Assembly (NCBI GenBank): GCA_002313795.1
Contig: DCCL01000272.1
Coordinates: 1 to 12,379, forward strand
DNA: 12,379 nucleotides
Source of the DNA: Faecalibacterium prausnitzii
GTDB taxonomy: Bacteria > Bacillota > Clostridia > Oscillospirales > Ruminococcaceae
Direction of reading: 5' to 3'
Shown here: positions 1-5,792 of the stretch, piece after piece
Layout: the number at the start of each line of letters is the position of its first letter
Numbering within the stretch: position 1 is the stretch's first letter
Translations under genes and position numbers: made by a program
Notes under the pieces: generated by a model
What the model was told of the DNA's origin: nothing
The model's database searches: none
Seen by the model: only the letters and a program-made list of their open reading frames with translations

Positions 1-590
1 CGCTCCACGCGGCTGGCGGTGGTGGAGTTGCGCTTGGCAATCTCGGGATAGAGCCGTTTTGTGACGGCGTTGATGTATTCCGGCTCATTTGTGGTGAGCA
101 GGATGGCGTCGCGCAGGAATTGGTAGCCCTTGATGTGGGCGGGAACACCGATCTGGTGCAGGATCTCGGTGACTTTCAGCTCATCGCTGTCCACGCTGGC
201 CGTGATGATATGCTTCTGCTGCCCGTGGGCCACCTTGAGCACCCGGTTGGCGAGAACGCCTTCGTCGAAAGGTTTGACGAAATAGTAGGCGAAACCCTCA
301 TCCAGCAGTTCCTGGACCATTTCCTCACTCTGGAAGGCACCGGTCACAAAGAACGAGGTGTGAGTCTCTCCGGCTGCAACATACTTCTGCTTGACGGCCA
401 GTGCATCCAGACCGGGCATGAAGGCGTCCAGCAGAACGACCTGCGGCCGCACGGTGAGCATCTTCTGCAGGACCTTTGTTCCGTCTTTTTCTACAACGGT
501 TACATCCACACCTTTTTGTTCCAGAGCTTCGCGGCAGGCTGCCGTGACTTCGGGACTGGTATCCGACATCAAAAATCTTACTTTATCCAT
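1..590 (-). CDS. spo0A: Spo0A, sporulation master response regulator (C-terminus cut by window edge)
   Basis: Spo0A is the phosphorelay-controlled transcription factor that starts sporulation and other stationary-phase programmes. About 196 codons are visible, running off the left edge; the family is usually near 260 residues. An N-terminal receiver (about 1-115) has Asp10, the phosphoacceptor Asp55 in LLDAFMP, Thr83 and Lys106 in FVKPF. The DNA-binding output domain follows, with the family hallmark IGVPAHIKGY and the recognition region LYPEIAKRNSTTASRVER. ATG at 590 is chosen because GGAGGA (598-603) lies 7 nt upstream. Two oddities: the second acidic-pocket residue, Asp11 in B. subtilis, is Thr here, and the linker between receiver and output domain is about 17 residues shorter than in B. 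subtilis. It lies directly downstream of spoIVB, as in Bacillus, with its own promoter between them. Identity is nearly certain; whether the organism sporulates cannot be told. Confidence 0.95.
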   Translation of the reverse strand, partial: MDKVRFLMSDTSPEVTAACREALEQKGVDVTVVEKDGTKVLQKMLTVRPQVVLLDAFMPGLDALAVKQKYVAAGETHTSFFVTGAFQSEEMVQELLDEGFAYYFVKPFDEGVLANRVLKVAHGQQKHIITASVDSDELKVTEILHQIGVPAHIKGYQFLRDAILLTTNEPEYINAVTKRLYPEIAKRNSTTASRVE

Positions 591-631
591 CGTACTATCC
601 TCCAATGTGTGCAGTTCCCTTGACACCACGA

Positions 632-660
632 ATTTTACCATATTTTTCCATGGAATGCAA
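632..660 (-). promoter_or_regulatory. Sigma-A-type promoter of spo0A
   Basis: On the minus strand TTGCAT (655-660), a 17-nt spacer and TAAAAT (632-637) make a good vegetative promoter. Transcription would start near 625, giving a leader of about 35 nt before the spo0A ATG. The 173-nt gap between spoIVB and spo0A holds nothing else I can name; no perfect 0A box (TGTCGAA) was seen. Confidence 0.65.
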
Positions 661-763
661 TAGGAAAATATGACATTTTTTGGAAATAAACTGATTTTGC
701 CTTTTTTCTTACAAATGATTTCCGTTGAAAAGGGCGAGACAACTGCATTGAAAGGGAAATCCG

Positions 764-2005
764 TTATTCTTTTGCGGCTTCTGCCGCTGTTTTGGCCTGT
801 TCCAGCATGGTCTGCGCAAAGATGCCATAGCCCCGGGTGGGGTCGTTGACCAGAACATGGGTCACAGCGCCCACCAGCCGACCGTTTTGCAGGATGGGGC
901 TCCCGCTCATGCCCTGTACGATGCCGCCGGTGGCGTCCAGCAGGGAAGGGTCTGTCACCCGGATGACCAGATTGCGCCGGGGGTCGGCGTCGCTGATGCG
1001 CTCGATTTGAATTTTGTAGGCGCGGGGAATCTCGCCTTCGGTGGTGGTCCATATCTCAGCAGGGCCGGTCGTGACCTCCTGCGCAAAGGCAAGCTCCCGG
1101 GTCTGCCCGGAAAAGTGGGTGCGGGTGGTGCCATAAACGCCGTTCTCGCTGTTGACCCGGATGGTGCCGATGGCATGAGCGCTGAGAAAGCGGCCTTTCA
1201 GTTCGCCGGGGCTTCCGGCAGTGCCGATGCTGCACCCGGTGATCTCGCAGGGGACGATTTCCCCGCTGCGCAGGGCTACGCTTTCGCCGGTGTCGCTGTC
1301 GCTGATGGGATGGCCCAGCCCCGCAAAAACGCCCAGCTCTTCGTCTGCAAAGGTCAGAGTGCCCACCCCGGCAGAGGAGTCCCGCACCCACATCCCGGCC
1401 CGCCATTGCCCGGCAGCACTGTCCCACACCGGGGTCAGAGTGGTGATCTTCTGCTCCCCGCCGCGGATATAGATGACCTCCACAGCCTGTCCCTCAGCGG
1501 CATCCAGAGCCTCTTTTACAGCGTCATTGCTTTCCGTGCGGGTCTGCCCGATGCAGATGACCCGGTCGCCCAGCCGCAGCCCGGCGGCTTTTGCCGGGTT
1601 TGCGGTGCCGCCGCTGGTCTGGCCTATCTCAGAAAACCCTACGATGAGCGCTCCTTCCGAGAACATCTTGACCCCGAACGGTGTGCCGCAGACAGTCACC
1701 CGGGGGCGCTCCTCCACGATGGCCCGGACGGTCTTGATGGGAAACCAGCCGCCCAGCGTCAGAGTGGTCTGAAAGCTTCCTGCAGCCCGGGTGCTGGCGG
1801 CATTCCGGCTCCCGCGGCCGCTCATCGGCTCAACCCATCGGAAACGGGGAAGATACAGTTCCTGCCCCGGTTCCAGATAGACCCGGTCCGGCAGGCGGCT
1901 GTAAAGCCAGCCCAGCGCCGCAATAAGGAACAGCAGCAGATAAGCAGCTGCCATCTGGAAGCGCTGCCGCTGCTTTGCCCGCCGGGACCGGTGCTTTTCG
2001 TCCAC
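764..2005 (-). CDS. spoIVB: SpoIVB serine peptidase (S55), sigma-K checkpoint protease
   Basis: In B. subtilis SpoIVB is secreted from the forespore into the intermembrane space and triggers pro-sigma-K processing by cleaving SpoIVFA. The 413-residue protein is close to the family length. One membrane anchor lies at about 18-36. A PDZ domain follows at about 115-185 (GFSEI, then NPAKAAGLRLGDRV), then the S55 peptidase domain. A full catalytic triad can be placed: His232 in GLGHPISD, Asp352 in VTDPS and Ser367 in GMSGSP. The Asp-Ser spacing of 15 equals that of B. subtilis Asp363/Ser378. The start is GTG at 2005, supported by GGGAGG (2014-2019) 8 nt upstream. It is followed on the same strand by spo0A, the conserved order. 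Upstream is a divergent tRNA-Leu instead of recN. No strong terminator separates it from spo0A. Confidence 0.95.
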   Translation of the reverse strand: MDEKHRSRRAKQRQRFQMAAAYLLLFLIAALGWLYSRLPDRVYLEPGQELYLPRFRWVEPMSGRGSRNAASTRAAGSFQTTLTLGGWFPIKTVRAIVEERPRVTVCGTPFGVKMFSEGALIVGFSEIGQTSGGTANPAKAAGLRLGDRVICIGQTRTESNDAVKEALDAAEGQAVEVIYIRGGEQKITTLTPVWDSAAGQWRAGMWVRDSSAGVGTLTFADEELGVFAGLGHPISDSDTGESVALRSGEIVPCEITGCSIGTAGSPGELKGRFLSAHAIGTIRVNSENGVYGTTRTHFSGQTRELAFAQEVTTGPAEIWTTTEGEIPRAYKIQIERISDADPRRNLVIRVTDPSLLDATGGIVQGMSGSPILQNGRLVGAVTHVLVNDPTRGYGIFAQTMLEQAKTAAEAAKE

Positions 2006-2033
2006 GTGTATGGCCTCCCTTGTGGTTTTCTGT

Positions 2034-2063
2034 TATTATGAACCGGATTCCGGAAAATTATCA
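2034..2063 (-). promoter_or_regulatory. Possible forespore (sigma-G-like) promoter of spoIVB
   Basis: Minus-strand CATAATA (2034-2040) differs at one position from the CATACTA form of the sigma-G -10. TGATAA (2058-2063), 17 nt upstream, partly resembles the -35. B. subtilis spoIVB is under forespore sigma factors, so the match fits, but the -35 is weak and this is tentative. Confidence 0.3.
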
Positions 2064-2069
2064 TTCCGG
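2043..2069. repeat. Overlapping CCGGA inverted repeats in the spoIVB / tRNA-Leu divergent gap
   Basis: CCGGAA (2050-2055) and TTCCGG (2064-2069) form an inverted repeat with an 8-nt centre. A second one, CCGGA-T-TCCGG (2043-2053), overlaps it. They lie between the divergent spoIVB and tRNA-Leu promoters and could be an operator. Function is inferred from position only. Confidence 0.4.
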
Positions 2070-2072
2070 CAG

Positions 2073-2101
2073 TTGACTTTTGCGCCGAATCTTGTTACTA
2101 T
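2073..2101 (+). promoter_or_regulatory. Promoter of tRNA-Leu
   Basis: TTGACT (2073-2078), 17 nt, then TACTAT (2096-2101). A consensus TATAAT overlaps at 2099-2104 but would need a 20-nt spacer from this -35. Either way, transcription starts just before the tRNA at 2118. Confidence 0.6.
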
Positions 2102-2117
2102 AATCAGTAGTTCTCGT

Positions 2118-2197
2118 GCAGGAGTGGCGGAATGGCAGACGCGCTGGTTTTAGGCACCAGTTCCAACGGAGTGAGGGTTCGACCCCCTTCTCCTGCA
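2118..2197 (+). tRNA. tRNA-Leu(UAG)
   Basis: A complete cloverleaf folds by eye: acceptor GCAGGAG (2118-2124) with CTCCTGC (2190-2196), D stem GCG/CGC, anticodon stem CTGGT/ACCAG around the loop TTTAGGC with anticodon TAG (2151-2153), and a short class II variable arm (TCC-AAC-GGA). The T arm closes with one G-U pair around TTCGACC. The discriminator is A2197 and CCA is not encoded. A promoter precedes it and a terminator follows. Confidence 0.95.
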
Positions 2198-2202
2198 TAA
2201 TG

Positions 2203-2244
2203 AAAAAGAGCGCTGATTCGTTATGGATCGGCGCTCTTTTCTTT
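2203..2244 (+). terminator. Terminator of tRNA-Leu
   Basis: AAAAGAGCGC (2204-2213) pairs perfectly with GCGCTCTTTT (2231-2240), followed by CTTT. It begins 6 nt after the tRNA 3' end. The A-run/U-run symmetry means it could also act on the other strand. Confidence 0.85.
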
Positions 2245-2362
2245 GGGCAAACCCGTTTTACGCTCTGCTTTCCTTTTTGTAAGGCGTTTGACATTGATAC
2301 AAATTGAGGAGAATGAGGGTGAACCGCCCCGAAACACCCATAAAAAGAAGCCTGAAAGAGCA

Positions 2363-2384
2363 TCGTCTGCAGCAGGAGAGACGA
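2363..2384 (-). terminator. Weak hairpin just after tRNA-Thr
   Basis: On the minus strand, TCGTCT immediately after the encoded CCA pairs with AGACGA (TCGTCT 2363-2368 / AGACGA 2379-2384 on plus). The T-run that follows is poor (CTCTTT), so this may be a processing hairpin or a weak terminator. The stretch 2245-2362 shows no other convincing feature. Confidence 0.35.
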
Positions 2385-2458
2385 TGGTGCCGTCTGCGGG
2401 AATCGAACCCGCGTCCGCTGGTTACAAATCAGCAGCTCTGCCATTGAGCGAAAACGGC
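2385..2458 (-). tRNA. tRNA-Thr(UGU)
   Basis: Read on the minus strand, the acceptor is GCCGTTT with AGACGGC, discriminator A and an encoded CCA (2385-2387). The D arm is GCTC/GAGC with a 7-nt loop, the anticodon loop is TTTGTAA (anticodon TGT at 2424-2426), and the T arm is GCGGG-TTCGATT-CCCGC. The variable loop is only 4 nt. The last anticodon-stem pair, next to the loop, is an A-C mismatch; otherwise the cloverleaf is intact. A terminator hairpin and U-tract abut its 5' end. Confidence 0.88.
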
Positions 2459-2460
2459 AT

Positions 2461-2495
2461 GAAAAAAGCGCCCCTGCCCGATGGCAAAGACGCTT
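2461..2495 (-). terminator. Rho-independent terminator touching the 5' end of tRNA-Thr
   Basis: On the minus strand a 13-bp stem (2483-2495 with 2466-2478, several G-U pairs, loop ATCG) is followed by a six-T run (2462-2467) that overlaps the end of the stem. On the plus strand the G-U pairs become A-C mismatches, so it works only for minus transcripts. It stops 3 nt before the first base of tRNA-Thr. Confidence 0.75.
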
Positions 2496-2508
2496 GAGGT
2501 ATCCAGTT

Positions 2509-2517
2509 TTTATAGCA
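2509..2517 (-). promoter_or_regulatory. Possible extended -10 promoter for tRNA-Thr
   Basis: Minus-strand TGCTATAAA is an extended -10 (TGN plus TATAAA, 2509-2514) without a convincing -35. Transcription would start near 2502, just upstream of the terminator hairpin that precedes tRNA-Thr. Confidence 0.35.
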
Positions 2518-2548
2518 AAAGAAAACCACGGTGCGTTGTGCATCGTGG
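2515..2548 (-). terminator. Terminator of the phage-remnant genes
   Basis: On the minus strand ACCACGATGC pairs with GCACCGTGGT across a 5-nt loop, with one A-C mismatch, followed by TTTTCTTTT. It starts a few bases after the 49-codon ORF's stop, so it ends the phage-derived transcript. Confidence 0.65.
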
Positions 2549-2551
2549 TGA

Positions 2552-2701
2552 TTACTGGTTCCAGTCTTCCCAAGCCAGTTTTGTTAATTCTTTATCGGCA
2601 GCGATAACTTCGGGAGGTGCGTCTTCACGCAAACCATCATTATCCAAATAGGGTTTGACTCTCTCCCACAGCTCTTTTTCATGAGCATCCACAATATACA
2701 T
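2552..2701 (-). CDS. Small 49-residue phage-associated ORF
   Basis: A short intact ORF begins MYIVDAHEKELWERVKPYLD and ends AWEDWNQ. It is acidic and rich in charged and aromatic residues, with no membrane segment. ATG at 2701 is preferred; a GTG at 2710 in the same frame would overlap the stop of the upstream fragment (GTGA). The nearest ribosome-binding-like sequence is GAAGGGA around 2714-2720. Small proteins of this look are, from memory, often encoded next to minor capsid/MuF genes in Clostridia prophages, which is the only hint of role; function is unknown. Intact coding next to a broken partner suggests recent decay or retention of its own role. Confidence 0.6.
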   Translation of the reverse strand: MYIVDAHEKELWERVKPYLDNDGLREDAPPEVIAADKELTKLAWEDWNQ

Positions 2702-2706
2702 AAAGC

Positions 2707-3483
2707 TCACAATCCCTTCTCTCTTAAAGATTTGTATTCGGCTTCAACCTCATCATATCGCCGGTCGTGGTATATTCGTTTAGCATAATCGCTGATTTCT
2801 CCTACATTATCTCGCGTGATGCCGAGTTTGTCAATTCGCTTTTTGCATTTTTCGCACAGAGCATCGAGATACTTTCCTCGATTGTTTTGCGTAATTGTCC
2901 ATCCGGCCTGACGGAAATCTTCGGCTTGATTCATGTGCCACATTTCGTGAGCTTCAATAGCGCCAGCGCCACCAGCTGCTTCTTGGACAGCCTTCCTTCC
3001 GACACTTTCTGTATAATAGACGATATTCTCGCAAGGGTCATAAATGCCCAAGGCTCCAGCAAGCTCATCATCGCTGACAATGACGATTGCAGGTTTTCAC
3101 TCGGGAGCAACGCCCCATGCAGACAGAGCTTTTTCGGTATTTTGGTTGATTTCATGCAGAGCTTTTGGCTTAATGGTAGCCTTATCAGAGATATAGACAG
3201 GCGTTTTATACGATTCAACCTGCTTTACAGAGATTTCAACATTTTTGCCGCGACGAGTTAAATAATACTGCTTTCGGCTCCACGGTCTTTTCGATATGCT
3301 TGTTCTTGAATCTGCTGCCCGTTTTTCCACTTCGTCCACTTCGTTCCCTCCGGCACATAATACTCCTCGCCGTCCTCATCGCGGGCGATGCGCAGACCAT
3401 CGGCGAAGTCCTCCGGGATGACCGGTGCAGTGGTACAGCGACAGCGGGGGAGAAGCGTCATTGTACTGCCCTTCCTCACCAAA
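2707..3483 (-). pseudogene. Decayed phage MuF/minor-capsid protein tail with HEMWH metallopeptidase-like domain
   Basis: Three pieces of one protein can be read on the minus strand. GEEGQYNDASPP (near 3480-3445) continues, after a shift, as PRCRCTTAP and EDFADGLRIARDEDG (about 3450-3305). After a second shift it continues as SKRPWSRKQYYLTRRGKNVE down to the stop at 2707. An in-frame TGA (3097-3099) interrupts the last piece; the two sides read through as VAPE-stop-KPAIVIVSDDEL, so CGA to TGA is likely. The CRCT motif after a PP-containing loop is typical of the end of SPP1 gp7/MuF head-morphogenesis domains. The C-terminal part carries HEMWH (HExxH zinc motif), as expected for MuF proteins with variable effector tails. 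The gene lacks its N-terminal capsid part. It is AT-richer than flanking genes and lies between tRNA-Thr and a signalling operon: a prophage remnant. Confidence 0.75.
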
Positions 3484-3575
3484 TCTGAAGCCGTTTGACG
3501 CTGGAATCAGCGTGAGATACACCGTCGTGTCACCTATGCCTTCTTTTTGCACTGTACCGTTTCCTCTGCCAAAAC

Positions 3576-3604
3576 TTGACGAAACCGGGCAGACAATCTA
3601 TACT
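3576..3604 (+). promoter_or_regulatory. Promoter of the LytTR regulator/kinase operon
   Basis: TTGACG (3576-3581), 17 nt and TATACT (3599-3604) form a near-consensus sigma-A promoter, giving a leader of about 38 nt. Upstream, TCTGCC (3565-3570) is the inverted copy of GGCAGA (3588-3593) in the spacer, a possible regulator site. Between the remnant (3483) and this promoter I see only a doubtful 58-codon minus-strand frame. Confidence 0.75.
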
Positions 3605-3648
3605 ATAGGAGAAAAGAATCAATAAAAGAAGGGACTGAGACCTTCCGC

Positions 3649-4386
3649 GTGATAAAAATTGCGTTTTGTGATGATGAGGCAGCTGCGCTGAGTCAGCTGG
3701 AAACTTTACTGGAGGAGTATGCCGCGGCGACCGGGCAGGAGTTTGCCCATATCTGCTACCACAGCCCGGTGGAACTGATAGCCGATATCGAAAAGGGAAT
3801 GCACTTTGACATCCTGATGATGGATATCCTGATGCCGGGCGAGAATGGCATCTCTGCGGCCCGGGAGATACGGGAACATGATACCAACGTGAAAATCATC
3901 TTTCTGACCTCAAGCTCTGAGTTTGCGGTGGAGTCCTATGCGGTGGATGCCTGGTATTACCAGCTGAAACCCATCCGGAAGGATGATTTCTTCCGCCTGA
4001 TGGATTCGGCCATCGCGGCCTGCGGCAGGGAACAGAAGCACAGTATCATCCTCCGCAGCAGGGGCGGCATCGTCCGGCTGGAGCTGGAACAGCTGGTCTA
4101 TTGCGAGGTGCTGGGCCGCACCCTTATTTTCCACCTGAAGGACGGCACGACGCTGGAGAGCATCGGGCGGCTGGATGAACTGAGCAGTCAGCTGGAACCG
4201 TATCCCAGCTTTCTGCGGCCCCACCGCTGCTACCTCATCAATATGGAATACGTTTCAGCCATCACGGCTCGTACCATTACATTGCAGGGCGGTGCAGAAG
4301 TGCCGGTGCCCCACGGCAAATATTCTGAGATGAAAAAACGGTATCTGAGCTATGTCTTTGACCAGAAGCAGGTGTTTCAGCTATGA
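3649..4386 (+). CDS. LytTR-family response regulator
   Basis: A 245-residue two-component regulator that should bind DNA as a phosphorylated dimer through a LytTR domain. The receiver (1-120) has Asp8/Asp9 (FCDDE), phosphoacceptor Asp59 in MMDILMP, Thr87 and Lys106 (LKP). The LytTR domain occupies about 131-240, with the motif FLRPHRCYLINMEYV. GTG at 3649 is taken because it gives the canonical start MIKIAFCDDE; the Shine-Dalgarno (AGAAGGGA, 3627-3634) is 14 nt away, so translation may be weak. Its stop overlaps the kinase ATG (ATGA), indicating coupled translation. Family members include AgrA, LytR and ComE-like regulators of quorum sensing, virulence and bacteriocins. No AgrB/AgrD-like peptide genes are visible here, so the signal is unknown. 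Confidence 0.93.
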   Translation: MIKIAFCDDEAAALSQLETLLEEYAAATGQEFAHICYHSPVELIADIEKGMHFDILMMDILMPGENGISAAREIREHDTNVKIIFLTSSSEFAVESYAVDAWYYQLKPIRKDDFFRLMDSAIAACGREQKHSIILRSRGGIVRLELEQLVYCEVLGRTLIFHLKDGTTLESIGRLDELSSQLEPYPSFLRPHRCYLINMEYVSAITARTITLQGGAEVPVPHGKYSEMKKRYLSYVFDQKQVFQL

Positions 4387-5651
4387 GCATCCTCACTCTG
4401 GTGAACGGCGCAGCGGTGGGCATCTTTGGCATCGTGCTGTCTGCGTCGTTCTGTGATATCGGCTGGACGAAGAAAAAACGAACTGTCATGCTGGCCTCGT
4501 CCGTCATCATGTTACTGCTGCAGGCCGTGGTGGTCTGCTTTGCCGGCTGGGATAAGATAATGGCCGTCTATCCCTTCATCACCCATGGGCCGCTGGCGGT
4601 GGTGCTCTGTCTGCTCAGCGGACAGTTTCTCTGGCCGACCATCTCGGTGCTGGCCGCCTATCTGTGCTGTCAGCTCCGGCGTTGGCTGGCGCTGCTGGCA
4701 GTGGCAGTGTTCCCCGGCAGCGAGTGGATGCAGCCGGCCGTGGAGCTGGCTGTCACTCTGCCGCTGCTTCTGCTCCTGCTCCAATATGTGTCTCCGGCAG
4801 CGCGGGAGTTTGCACGGTATCCCCGGACGATGCAGCTTTTGTTTGGGCTGGTGCCGCTGCTCGGCTATGGTTTTGATTATGTGACCCGCATTTATACAGA
4901 CCTGCTGGCGCAGGGCAATCAGGCGGCCGTAGAGTTTATGCCCTTTGTGAGCAGCATGGCCTATATCGTGTTCGTGCTCCGGGCTTCGGCAGAGGAGCGC
5001 ACCCGCAGCCGACTGGAACAGACCCAGAACAACCTGAACTTACAAGTCGGGCAGGCGGTGCGGGAGATCGAGGCCCTGCGGACTTCCCAGCAGCAGGCCC
5101 GCACTTACCGCCACGATCTGCGCCATCATCTGCAATATATCTCGTCCTGCATCGAAAACGGAAGGGGAGAGCAGGCACAGGACTACATTCAGAGTATCTG
5201 CTCCGAGATAGAGGCCAGCAAGGTGACACTCTACTGCGAGAACGAAGCGGCCAATCTCATTTTTTCCTCGTTTGCATCCCGGGCAGAGAACAGCGGCGTG
5301 CCGCTCAGCATCCGGGCACAGATCCCCCAGGATATCCCGGTGGCAGAGAACGACCTCTGCGTGCTCCTCTCCAATGCACTGGAAAACGCGCTCCACGCCT
5401 GCTGCAAGCTAAAGGCAACGGGAAAGCCTGCTTCTATCGAGGTGACAGCGCGGGAAAAGAACGGGCAGCTGCTTTTGCAGTTCGTCAACAGCTGCCCGGA
5501 GGGGGTCCGGTTCGAGAACGGTCTGCCTGTGACCCGGGAAGCGGGCCACGGCATCGGGGTGCGCAGCATCTGCGCCATTGTGGACAAATACGGCGGGATT
5601 TCGGACTTCTCGGTGCAGGGTGGGCAGTTCATCCTGCGGGCTTCTCTCTGA
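4383..5651 (+). CDS. GHKL sensor histidine kinase (AgrC/LytS-like HATPase_c_5)
   Basis: Membrane sensor kinase of 422 residues, partner of the preceding regulator. Residues 1-200 contain about six to seven hydrophobic segments (for example 5-25, 34-55, 62-82, 86-110, 118-136, 150-168 and 185-200). A predicted coiled linker follows (about 203-240, rich in E/Q/R). The phospho-acceptor His244 lies in TYRHDLRHHLQYI, the HPK10-like box typical of AgrC-type kinases. The ATPase domain has its N box at SNALENALHAC (Asn335) and a G box GHGIGVRSI (388-396). It starts inside the regulator's stop (ATGA). The order regulator-then-kinase and the polytopic sensor suggest peptide or envelope sensing. It ends 5651; a stem GATTCGGC/GTCGAATC lies just after, without a U-tract. 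Confidence 0.93.
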   Translation: MSILTLVNGAAVGIFGIVLSASFCDIGWTKKKRTVMLASSVIMLLLQAVVVCFAGWDKIMAVYPFITHGPLAVVLCLLSGQFLWPTISVLAAYLCCQLRRWLALLAVAVFPGSEWMQPAVELAVTLPLLLLLLQYVSPAAREFARYPRTMQLLFGLVPLLGYGFDYVTRIYTDLLAQGNQAAVEFMPFVSSMAYIVFVLRASAEERTRSRLEQTQNNLNLQVGQAVREIEALRTSQQQARTYRHDLRHHLQYISSCIENGRGEQAQDYIQSICSEIEASKVTLYCENEAANLIFSSFASRAENSGVPLSIRAQIPQDIPVAENDLCVLLSNALENALHACCKLKATGKPASIEVTAREKNGQLLLQFVNSCPEGVRFENGLPVTREAGHGIGVRSICAIVDKYGGISDFSVQGGQFILRASL

Positions 5652-5660
5652 GCCGGGGCG

Positions 5661-5725
5661 ATTCGGCACAGTTTTGAGTCGAATCGTGACGAAACGGCAG
5701 AGAACAGAACAGCATCGTGTATACT
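5661..5725 (+). promoter_or_regulatory. Promoter/regulatory region of the secreted-protein gene
   Basis: TATACT (5720-5725) is a good -10, but the hexamer 17 nt upstream (GCAGAG) is a poor -35, so an activator is plausible. Upstream lies GATTCGGC pairing with GTCGAATC (5661-5686) around ACAGTTTTGA, whose ACAGTTTTG resembles a LytTR half-site. TGACGAAAC-GGCAGA (5687-5701) follows, shared with the regulator promoter. Regulation by the upstream LytTR protein is an inference. Confidence 0.45.
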
Positions 5726-5744
5726 CTTATTAAGATGAAAGCGC

Positions 5745-5775
5745 AGAGGGCCCGAGGCCCGGATGCAGGCCCTCT
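5745..5775 (+). other. 5' UTR hairpin before the secreted-protein RBS
   Basis: AGAGGGCC (5745-5752) pairs perfectly with GGCCCTCT (5768-5775), loop 15 nt, ending 5 nt before GGAGG (5781-5785). No U-tract follows, so it is not a terminator; it may stabilise the mRNA or modulate ribosome access. Confidence 0.5.
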
Positions 5776-5792
5776 AAAAAGGAGGATATCTT

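Noticed and set aside
857..2041. 394-codon plus-strand ORF
   Set aside because: It is the shadow of spoIVB; the minus strand has the complete S55 triad and PDZ domain.
2116..2497. Short plus- and minus-strand ORFs across the two tRNAs (for example a frame reading GIEPASAGYKSAALPLS)
   Set aside because: These are the classic spurious translations of tRNA genes and their complements; the cloverleaf structures explain the sequence.
3376..3552. 58-codon minus-strand frame with a GTG start (TVYLTLIPASNG…)
   Set aside because: Its right part belongs to the decayed MuF gene and the rest lies under the response-regulator promoter region; no domain seen, so not listed as a gene.
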